From Sanderia malayensis (lineage: Eukaryota; Cnidaria; Scyphozoa; Semaeostomeae; Pelagiidae), in contig RQOL01000466.1 of the NCBI GenBank assembly GCA_013076295.1, positions 1,984,001 to 2,048,000 on the forward strand: DNA of 64,000 nucleotides, in the 5' to 3' direction. The stretch's first letter is position 1. Each line of letters opens with the position of its first letter. Shown here piece by piece: positions 35,401 through 47,400 of the stretch. A program made the translations under genes and the position numbers. The notes under the pieces were generated by a model. It saw only the letters and a program-made list of their open reading frames with translations, had not been told where the DNA came from and made no database searches.

Positions 35401-38400
35401 GATGTTGATAATGCACCGTTGAGGAGAGAGACGTAATCTTTGGCACATCTGTTTGATGTCTCAATCTGCATGTCCAAATAGGTGCTCGTTATCTGGTGTC
35501 CGGCAGTCGCTTGCATTTTCCACAGGCACATCAAATTCGCCGGATAATTGCTCGGGTAGCGTGGAGTTGTGATGATGCCAGACTTGGCAGGCAAGACCCC
35601 ACCGCATTCTAAAATAAACAAATACAAGTTGTTATTTAGTGATTCAAACTGTTTATGATCTAATATTAATTTATCTATCTTACAAAAAGATAACATCAAA
35701 TATTCAGGACCGCGCATGGGATTCTGACGCCCTGGGCCAAACATAAGCCCCTTGATCAGCCTCGGTAACTATCTCTAATACAAGGCATGTATAAGAAAAT
35801 ACAGTAAAAACCCGCGTATAAGAATCTGTAAATTTCCATGCAGGCTATTGTTCCAAGACAATAGGCTATTGTTCCGTCTATTGTTTTGAGCATAGATATC
35901 ACCCTGAAGGTTCTTAATCCAATGGTTCTTATATGCGGGTTTTTACTGTAACTAGTAGAAAGTCCCACTCAGGGTAAGTAATACACAATGCTACTCAGCA
36001 TGATTAACTTCTGAATATTGTTGATTACTTCGCATTTATACTTACGTCCACCAGCTGATCCAGAGTTGCCCCAAGTTGCTAGAAAACCGCGTGAAGTTAC
36101 AGAAGAATCCGAGCGGAATTTCACATACAAAGACCTTCCGAATGATGTGTAATTGAACCCAAGACCTTTCGATCCGCATATCTTTCCGACCAATGGAGCA
36201 AGGTTCGAGTCTCCATCCCTGAATAAATACAACGCAATTAAACGTTGGTCATCAAGTATATAATGGTGTACGACAATGTTACAAAGTATAGTCTGAGAAA
36301 GCAAAATAACTATCAGTTGAATCCCGTGATCAGGGTCTGACCTGAAACATGTTGTTATATACGTGTATACAGAAGTCATATTTCCGGGATCATACAATCA
36401 AGCCAGCCCAAGATAACAGATAGCTTATCAATCAGAGAGCTATAAGCAATTAACAGAGCAGCACAGAATAGCATATAGATCTAGAAAGTAAATAACTAAC
36501 AAACCAACCTTATCTCGACGAAATCATAATTGCACATCGAGTGGTCTTCTATCAAAAACTGACTAAAGATGATTGAAATCATGCCAGTTGGCACAGTAAG
36601 CACCCAGGTGCATTCAACTCTCGATGGGTAATTGCTGGGATAGTTTGGAGACGTTATATTACCACTGGAGCTCAACAGACGTCCACCACAGCCTAGATAA
36701 AATACACAACAAACACGTACAATAATACCTCCGTGAAAAATCACAGTTTCAGTGTGCACATTAATGTGTTATATTTATTTTTCAGGGGGTGAAATCAGTA
36801 GAAACCGTTATGTGAATGCTAAATCTCAGATAAACAATTTGTGACCCCTGAAAGCATGCAAGTTTATATTGCAAATCAATGACTTTAGGTTTGTCATATG
36901 GGGGTGAGCTGTCATGTATATTGTACCAACCTGGCAAGAATGAAGTATACGTTGCCGCAAACCCTGACAATTGCACTGTGTCACTGTTTGAGAAGAATTT
37001 GACATACATCTTCGTACCAGAAGAACTGATTACTGGTGGAATGGTCGTGCCGCAATACCGTTTGATCAGCGGACTTGATGCGCTATCACCATCACGCACT
37101 TCCAAATAATCCTATCACGGAAGAAAGAAAAAGATTATAAAAATATTCAAGCATTTTTCAAGAACAGCATTTAGCAGAGAGTGTACATGTGAATACCTGA
37201 GTGCAAGATGCCGAGTTTTGGATGTTGAGAGCCGTTAATCTCAACTGCACTGAATGAGATTGTGCAACAGTGATGATCCATGTACATGTTCTTGATCTTG
37301 GATAGGCGCGTGGATAACCGGGACTTGTGAACGTACCAGTTGTACCATAAAGAGATCCACCGCACGCTGAAACACAATTCAATCGATGTTGGAATTCAGT
37401 TTGCTATAATATTACATACAAGTGGCTATTAAGCGGCAATGTGTAACAGAACATCTCCTGCGAGATTGACATGAAGAGGGTCCAGTGCAGATTTGAGTCA
37501 TGGTATTATCTAAAGTAAGATGGCATTGTGCTGCATTATAATGCCTTTCCTGCTGCAGATGCTTTCAATACATCAGTACAAAACTAGCTTCACCGCATAC
37601 ATTAATGCGATAATGGCAATAACAATATGCCCAGTTACAATACAGGAACACATGCAGCCAATCAATAGCTCGCACCTTTTCGCGCGCAAATAGAGTCGAT
37701 TAAAAATTCCATATTACGTCATCTTACCTGCACCAACCGTCTGGTACGTAGCTCGGAATCCATTACCACTTGTCGAAGCGTCAGATTTAAATCTCATGTA
37801 TAGATTCCTGCCGTCAGAAACGAACGACGCTGGTAGTCGAGTTCCGCAGTATTTGCCAATCAAAGCTGAAGAGGCGTTCAACCCATCGTGTATCTAAAAA
37901 TCAAGTTTAAGGACCTATAAGTATCCTTATTGTAACAATCTTTCTATAGTAAAATACCCTGCAGTGCATATAATAGCGACCACACTGTTGAACCGTACTG
38001 AAAACAGTTTAAATAAGAAAAACTAAGTTACCTCCAGGAAATCTGAGTTGCAACCAGACGATGATGCCAAACCGAATACATTGAAATCGACCTGAATTTG
38101 CTTTCTCTCCGGGATTTGAATCGTGTAGATACAGTCTCGATTCGGTGGATAGGACGAAGGAAAACGAGGCGACAAGATGGTACCCGAAGCTGAGAAGTAT
38201 GCTTTTCCGCAGCCTGTAATGTCAATGCATCAAAATTAACATTGTAATACGGTATAATTGCATCTGATGTTTCAGTGAACATTCATCGAACATAACAGTG
38301 CATGGAAGTGCATTGAAGAAAAGCTTAGTACGTTTATCAAGCAATGGTTATGTATATGTAAGGGGCTTATTGGAAGGGCACTTAAAATCAAGGCTTAAAA

Positions 38401-41400
38401 GGGCGTTTTTTGAAACATCACAGTATATTGATCATGATTATTAATATATCCAGGAAGCAACTAAAAGGCAGACTAAAACCAAGAGCCTCTGTTACTGACC
38501 GATTTTCCATGACGCAGTAAAGCCTCTTCCAGTTATAGAAGTGTCCGACCGAAGTTTGATAACTAGCTGGCTTCCGGATGAAACATAGCGCCGGATGTTT
38601 GGTAGACTGGATCCGCAAAATCTTCCCAGGGATGGACTGGAAACGGAGCCACCATCTCGCAGCTCTACGTAGTCCCACACACACCTGGAATGTGACTCAA
38701 TATCAAGATCAACAAATGTGAACTCGACATTATCTCCGGTCGGCACGTTAAGTGTCCAGACGCACTCAGTATTAACCGGATAGTGATTCGGATAGTTGGG
38801 TGATGTCAGGTTTCCGATTACAACCGGGTCGTTTATACTCAATGAGCCACCGCAACCTGGAAATAATCAGTCATGTCTGTGAGTAACGCTTGTTTGGAGA
38901 TGAATTGCAAGATTTTTAAACTACATGAGAGTTTCGCAAAACTCATACAGGTAACAATAATTCTTTTTTAAACTTGATATAAATTATTTATAAGCATATA
39001 TTGACTCGGATCTAACGTGAAAAAGCACTGGCTGTAAACAGACAAGAATCATTCGGTAGATTGCATTAGAACATACCCCTTATAAATTGCGTGTAGTTGA
39101 GTAGAAATCCTGCAGCCTGCACGGCTCCGTTGGTAACGAACTGGACAGATATTTTACTGTTGGTTGACATGATCACTGCTGGAATGCTTGAGCCACAAAG
39201 ACGGCCTAGCACTGGCGAGTCTGCAGCTATTCCGTTTCTTATCAAGACGTAGTCATTGCTACACGAAGCACTCGACTCGATGTTAAATGACGAGAACGAA
39301 ACTCGAACCGAGGTTCCGCTTGTAACCGAGATTTGCCAAGTGCAGTTTTGATTGGGAAGGTATTGGTTGTTGACAGTTGGTGGCCTAATTATGCCAGTTG
39401 TTGCCGTGAGCTCTCCTCCGCATGCTGCAAAATAAAGCTCGTCACTGGTGTCTGCTTCAATGGCTCCTCCGCAATAAAGGTTCAAATGCTCAAATGTTCA
39501 ACAGAATGTATCGAATTTTACTTACACATCTGGTAGCCAAGGCGGAAGCCTTTTCTAACAACAGAACCATCAGTGCGAAATCTTATGTAAAGAGAGCTTC
39601 CATGAGAATAAACAGCAAACGTGTTTAGTGTTCCACAATATCTTCGAATGAGCGTATCGGCTGACGTAGCACCATCTCGCAACTCCACGTAATCAGTATT
39701 GCAACCGCCAAAACCTCTTTCCAATTGGAAATCAGTGAAATTGGCTTTGATTGAGTGACCATTAGGGGCATTGATCACCCATGTGCACACAGCATTGTTG
39801 GCATAGTTGCTGGGGTAATTTGGTGACGTGATGTACTGTTGTTGATTGCTGGCAGTGAATACTCCACCACAACCTTCACAAAAAAAATTAATAAATAGGC
39901 TCAGCATTCGCATTTATTTTCACCGCCATATCCAGGACTTAGCATTCGCATTGGTTTGCTCCGCCATATTCAGTCGATGGAGACCTGTTTGAAATGCCTC
40001 GCATCGAAGTACGATAAAGTTCACGAAGAAGAGACTACAAGTAGCTAAATGCGGTGTGTACGCATGACAACTTACCACCCGCTGGTCCTCCATCAAAGTA
40101 CAGTCTGAATCCTCTTCCATTGACAGAAGAATCCGAATTGAATTTCAAATACAAGAGATTGGACGATGAACTAAAAGGTGACGGAGCTTGTGTACCACAA
40201 TACCTTCCAACCTGTAAAGAAAAAGGTTATTCAAGTGTCAATTAAAAGCATGGACAGATATTTTACTGTGGTATTGGGGTATTGAAATAGAACTCCCTGT
40301 TAGAGGAAATGACGTCATGAAAACACAAACTATATAAGGACACGCTTAGTTGACGAAGCCAAGGTGACTGTTTCACTGGCTATTGGATTAGTCGTTTGGT
40401 CTGTACGTCACTTACAAGAGGTGATGTCGGGGAGTTTCCATTTCTTGCTTCGAGGTAGTCGTATCTGCAAGTGGAATGATCCTCGAGGTCAAAGTCCGTG
40501 AATCTGACGGCAATGCGCCTGCCCGGTGCCAACACAATCTTCCACGTGCAGCTTTGTCTGTTGGGGTAATTCAAAGGCCAGCGTGGTGATGCAATGTAGC
40601 CTTGTGTGTACGTGATAGTGTTGTCGCAAACTGCAAAATGACACAAGCAATATTATGCCAAAAGCCCATTACAGACGGGCAAGAAGTAACTTATTACAAT
40701 AGCTACCAAAAGTATTGAGGTAACTTTAAGACAGAGATGCACCAGTGTTTTTATCTTATATAAACATTGAGATAGATAATAATGCGTGTAATTGTTTATT
40801 TCTTACCTGCCCCAAAGATAGCCTTAAATCCCGCACTGGTCGTGCTCGCACTGTGGTAGAATCTGACATACATATTCTCCTTCGTGGACGATACAGTTGG
40901 CGGAAGTGACGAGCCACAGTATCGGCCAATCAGATTGGAGCTCTGTGACGAGCCATCGCGAACCTCGACGTAGGCACTCGAGCATGAAGATGATGATAAC
41001 AGATTGAAATTGGTGAATGAAAGCGAGACAACACTGCCTGGTGAAACCTATGAGGAATACAATCAAAATATAACCTTATACAGTTGAACACTATCAAAAC
41101 AAATCGTTGTACAATTTGGATGTAATAATTACCTGAAGTTTCCAGGCACAATCAGCAGTAGTTGGTGTCCTTGCAGGGTAAAGCGGGCTGGTAAAACTTC
41201 CATTTATTGCGGTAAATGTTCCACCACAAGCTAAGACAAAATAACATTAACGAAATCAACTAACAAGCAGTCATTCAGCAAACTAAAACACATCATATAA
41301 ACGCCCCGGCTTTTATTAAATGCCTTGGCTTTGTACAGGACATATGTTGAACTTTGAAAGAGTGTTTAAATAGATTCGACACAGAATTATTATAGTAAAT

Positions 41401-44400
41401 GACGATGCTGTTATTCTGTGATAGGCGGGTGCAAATCGGGGTATAAAAATGAATAGCAAATGCAATATGCAACGTACCTGCAGTTTCCGTGGTATACTGT
41501 GCTCTGAATCCGCGCGCACTTGAGGATTGGTCAGAGAAGAATCTCACATACAAAGAATTGCCAAACGATGTTATAGCACTGGGTACATTTGAGCCACAGA
41601 ATTTGCCGACGAGCGTCGAATTTGCGTTATCGCCTTGTCGCACTTCGACGTAATCGTAGTTACAAGCAGTGTGTTGTTCGATATCGAAGTTCGTGAATGT
41701 GAGCGTAACTTTGCGGCCTGGCGTTCCTCGTAACACCCAAACGCAATTCGCCAGGTGTGGGTAGTTATTCGGGTAATTCGGTGACGTAATCGCACCAGGA
41801 GTGTCTGCATTCACTGTGCCGCCGCATCCTGAAATCGAGGTTTATGAAATCGAGGTTTGAGCAATTGATTTACAACTGATTGAAATTGCATTACTTGTTG
41901 TTATTATTAAAGCTAAGGCGTTTTGAGTTCTATGGGTTCGGATTAGATAATTCACGCTTGGGCAGTAATATAGCGGAGATGGAAAAGGGGTAATGGTCAT
42001 GGGGTGCAATAAAAATAGAGATAATTCTGTAAATATCGTAAAACCTCTATTAAGCCCCATTTTAAAACGCTATTAATCTGTATTAAAGGTCCAAACAATT
42101 TTACACAAAAATCTTTTCGAGGTTTATTTCATTTAAGTATTCCATCAAGCCCCCTCTCCACGAAGGCCCTCTCTCCAATAAGCTCAACCCTTCCACCCCC
42201 GCACAAGGGGTCGTAATAAAACCACCATGGTAAAACAACATGAGAATGCATACCGGTTGTGAAGAGAGCTTTGAATCCCCGAGCCGTCACTGTCGCATCC
42301 GACCTGAATTTGACGATCATGACGTTGCCAGTCGACACGACGAGACCGATCGTTCTGTTCGCGCATCCTTTCGCCAGCTCAGTCGCATTCACACCGTATC
42401 CGTCGCGAACTTGGACGTAGTCGTAGGCACACGACTGGTGACTCTCCAACAAGAAATCCACAAAGTTGAGACGCACATTATGCTGAGGTTGTACTATGAT
42501 GACCCACTCGCACTGAACCCTGGTAGGATAATTCTGGGGATAGTTTGGCGAGAAAATATAGCCGCTGCTGGCCCTGAATACTCCTCCGCAGCCTGCAAAC
42601 ATAAACACATGGGCATTAGACATCAATGGTCGTACCCCCCCTGTTGCGCGTTGTAAACTAATTGAATTGCTATTAGATAAGAGTTAAGCAGATGTATACA
42701 GTGGGTAAGCCAAAAAATAGCCCCCCTGACAGAATATCTTTGCGAAAATGCATCTTATGGATACATTTTTGGAAATTTCTACCATACAATATTCAATGAT
42801 AATCATGAAATAACATTTCTACGCAAGATGTTTTTCGAGTTGAATATTGTATGACATGAATCTCCTTATTATTTCTGTCAAAAACGACTTAGTTAGGAGG
42901 GGGTTACTTTTTGGCCCACCCTGTGTATATAAAGCAGTGGTACTGATGCATTGAATTGAATTAAAGCATACCTCCAGCCATGCTGGTATATATGGCCCTG
43001 AATCCTCTTCCGGTGTTCGAAGAGTCCGAGCGAAATTTGACAAGTACCTCATTTGATGATGACGTCAGTGATATTGCTGCATGCCGGCTGCAATACCTTT
43101 GAATGAGTGGAGCTGTTTCATCATTGCCGTTGTAGATTTCGACATAGTCGAAGCGACATGTCGTGTGCGTCTCAACGTCTATCTCCGAAAAGTTCAGCTG
43201 AATTCGTCGGCCAGGCGCAACCTTGATCATGAACTTGCACATGCGATTAATGGGATAACTGCTCGGATAGTTTGGTGTTGCAAAGGTTCCATTTTCGGCC
43301 GTGTACATGCCACTGCAGCCTGCGACAACAAATGACACGGAAGAATAATAATTAGCGCTGTTGTTAAAAGTGTTCGTTTGGCCGTTGGCCTATAATGATT
43401 AGGTCAATGGATGACGAATATAAAACACATAGCAACCATGTAGTGCTGTGAAATGTTAGTTTGGCCGTTGGCCTATAATGCTTGTGTCCATGGATGACGA
43501 ATATAAAACACATAGCAACCCTGTAGTGCTGTGAAGTGTTAGTTTGGCCGTTGGCCTATAATGCTTGGTCTATAGAGACCGAATATAAGACCGAACACAT
43601 AGCAACCCAGTAATTTTCAATGAGTAAACTGATAATTGGTTCGTTGAAACAATCTAAAGAGCGTTTGATAAATTAAACTCTTCATTCATTTAAATCATCC
43701 TCTCCAATGATCAGATCCCTTACACAAAATTAGTAATACAATAAAAGCATTTGTTCGATGCACTACAGAAAAGAGCTGATAAAGTGTCTGATACCTATGA
43801 TCTCATATGTGGCCCTGAATCCTCGGTATGCCAGTGACGAATCTGATATGAATTGCATAAAAAGACTGCTGACTGTCGAAGAGACATTGAATGGCACAAC
43901 TCGTGAGCCACAGTATGATCCAATTTGAGGGGCACTCAACGACGAACCATTGTAAATGTTCAACTTATCATGCCTGCAAATAAATAGAGAATAAATCAGT
44001 CATGAACAGGTTACTGGTTCATCGAATAATTCGTAGGTAAATGAACAAATTGCAACTAATAATAGTGTGATAAATGTGTGTGGTGTAACGCATATCTGTC
44101 ATCAATTGCCGAACATGAAGCACCGGTTATCATAGATTGGGCATAGCTTCTTGTTGGTTTAAATTGATTATGATAGGTTAACGACTAATCATAAGAGATT
44201 TAATCATAAAGTTGCCATCAACTAAAACCCAGTTACACAAAAAGCAGTTGTTGCATGCATAAAGCAAAACAGCAAAAGAGAAAGTAGTTCAGAGAAAGCA
44301 AATTGTTAATCGAGTCGCACGATACCTGCAAGTAGAGTGTGATTCCAAACGGAAATCCGTAAAAGTCAATCTGATCTTGTCACCAGTGTTACCAATAACA

Positions 44401-47400
44401 GTATAGTTACAGGTTTTTCTGTTGGGATAGTTCGATGGATAGTTTGGTGACATTAAAACGCCACGGAGGGCTCTGTACACTCCTCCACATCCTGCAATGC
44501 AAATTATATTTGAATTTGATTTGAACGGTTTAAAGACTTTACACGCTTGATTCAAACTCACCTTTTAACTTTTTGAGAGACAGGATAGGAAAGGAGAAAA
44601 GGGGGGAGAGACGGGATAGAGAGAGAAGGGACAGAGACGGGACAGAGAGAGATGAGGAAGAGAGGGACAAAGCAAGAAGAAAAGAGAGAGAGAAGAGCAG
44701 GGCAGGGCAGGGCAGAGAGAGAAAAGGGGGAGGGAAGACAAAAAGAGAGAGAGCAAAGAGGGGAGAAAATTGAATACAGAGAAACGAAATGACAGTGAGG
44801 ATATGATGAAGAAGTTAAAAAGCGGGAAGAAAGATGAAAATCGAAAAGATGGAGCCAAAAAAGGGGGGATACAAGATGATACATAAAAAAACTGCGCAAA
44901 TGCGGTCAATATCTCATGCGTTTTTAGACAAAGAATAAATTTCCTGCGTTTAAAGTAAAAAGTTCTCATATAAGCGCATACAAGAGATGGGACAAAGCCA
45001 AATGAGTCGCTTAACACGTTCATACCTGACTTGTAGCTTATTTCAAAACCTCTTCCAGCTACACTTAAATCCGATCTGAATCTGACAAACAAGAAACTTC
45101 CCGTCGATTTGAAAATTACCGTCGGGCGCTGAGTTCCACAGAGTCGGGTGATCAGTCGGGTAGAACTGTTCGATCCGTCACGCAGTTCGACATTGTCGTA
45201 ACGACATCCTGTGCTCGACTCGATGCTCAGGTCGGTGACGTTGGCCGTGACGGTGTTTCCATCTTCAACGTGGATGATCCATTCGCAAACCGCGTTGTGT
45301 CGGTACGGATTCGGGTAATTAGGGGAACGGATGAAACCGGATGCAGCATGCAACACCCCACCGCAAACTAGAAAGCAAAATCACTGATTATAATAGATTG
45401 AAAAACCTGGCAGCAAAGGTAACACAGTTAAGTACAGTTGAGTAAAACACAGCAAAGTACGACACAATACAGTACAATGCAGCACAATACAATTCAGTAC
45501 ACTACAGCACAATACAGTTCAGTGCGGCACAATACAATACAGTCAAGTGCAGCACAATACAGTTGAGTGCAACACAATATAGTTCAGCGCGGCACAATAC
45601 AATTCAGTAGACTGCAGCACAATACAGTCCAGTGCAGTACAATACAGTTCAGTGCAGCATAATAAAATACAGTACACTGCAGCACAATACAGTTCAATGC
45701 AGCACAATACAGTTCAGTGCGGCACAATACAGTTCAGTTCAATGCAGCACAATACGATACAGTACACATACAGTTCAGTACAGTACAATATAATACAGTC
45801 CAAGTACGTCGCATTACTGTACAACATGGTTTAGTATATTATAATCGTGCAGTCCAGCAAAGTACAGTATACAGTATATTATAATATTGTACCTTATTGT
45901 ACTTATTGTACAGTATTGTACTACATTGTGCAGTATTGTATATAATAAAGTTAAATGCTGTATTGTGCCTATATAGCACAGCACATTACAGTACAATACA
46001 ATGACTTATAAGTAATATATCATTGCAGAGTCCAATACATTGGAAACAATGCAATTGAATTCATTGCATTTTAGTCCATACTGTCTTACTGTATTAAGTA
46101 CTACTTGGATTATAGAATCATTTATCAGCAAATATCAGCAAAGTTGATTACATCATTCAAGAGTATTCAGCATTTATTTATTTACATGAATTTGGAGTAA
46201 TTAAGCGGGGGATAGGCCGCTAAATAATAAGTTTAATGGCAGTTGCTAAGAATAGCCCCGCTCTCCCACGTATTATGCACGTACACGTTCACGATACAAA
46301 AGGTGATTTAATCATAATTGAACAGCAGCTCCATTTCCCGTAAGCTTGGCTTCACAACATTTGAACAACAGCTCCACTGGACTTCACTCGTGCATAAAAA
46401 CAGCGAAATTAGAATTACTTGATATTGGACAGAAATAAGCTTTGCATTAAGTCATTGTGACACGAGTGAAATAAAAAACTGATTTATAACAACAGAACAC
46501 AAAAAAGATAACAGAAAGCAATATTAAAGGCTGACTTTATTAAACGATAGAGCACCAGACAATTCGTGAATACAGGAAAATAAGAAGAGGAAAATGGTAA
46601 AAGGAATCACGAAGTTGCCACTAATAAAAATCGAATCGTATGACGACAATGAAGATGAGAAATATGAAGGAAATTTCAATCGTAGCAGCCAACAAATTGC
46701 TGTCAACAAAAAGCAAATTGGTCGTAAGCTGAGAAAATCAAAAAGAGATGAAGCAATCGACAGCGCATTTCATGGATCATTCGACAGAGAAAGGAAAGTA
46801 AATAATGAACGACAGTCAAAAGAATTTATAAAAATCGGGACGCTAATTAAAGATGTAAAAAGGGGCGGAATATCGTCTGGAACAAATGGGAAAATTGGTA
46901 TCAGCAGAAGCAAATCCAACTCATTACCTGACATAATGTCAGCAAGTTTGGAAAGTTCCTTCGAAGTAGCAGAAAGCAACTTGCTGAAATCGATAGGAAA
47001 GCGAAGTATCGAGAATAACAAATCAGGAATGACAAGGGTAGGCTTCAAGGGAGATGGATATCTCGATAAATATGACAGAAATATTAACGCACTTGTGTCT
47101 CCGATGTTGCAACGTAAGAAAAGAGATCCCACTCCAAATACAGGTAAACATCTGTCTTTGAGTTTTAAACGTCATGGAAGTTTTGACTCAAGTACGAGCA
47201 GAATGCTCGGATCAAGACATGCAAATGAAATATCACCACATCATATCAATCCAACAGGTGTCACCATCAGAGGCAAAGAGGTGAGGGGCTCTTGGCAAGG
47301 CCGATCTTTGAACGCTGTGGACGGGACACACAAGCCTAGATCAAAATCTGTCGGCAATGTGAAAGAGTTGCAGCAGCGAACAGACATAAAGGAGGACGAT

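Larger units (their letters stand above)
29497..35608 (-). other. CUBN: CUB domains 19-26 and stop
   Basis: CUB19 35255-35608; CUB20 34958-35117 + 34396-34574; CUB21 33698-34042; CUB22 32974-33324; CUB23 32483-32705 + 31938-32059; CUB24 31619-31799 + 31326-31495; CUB25 30638-30997; CUB26 29876-30060 + 29497-29664. The last exon reads VRNGPLSSSGLVGQYCGS... and ends FKAFFDEVM then TAA. CUB24 has an irregular second half (NNRIYCGNMKIPNYIS). Confidence 0.88.

Noticed and set aside
43369..43610. Possible CRISPR-like array
   Set aside because: Only three head-to-tail copies without unique spacers, in an animal intron.
44573..44773. Plus-strand Arg/Glu-rich frame
   Set aside because: Product of the polypurine tract in a cubilin intron.
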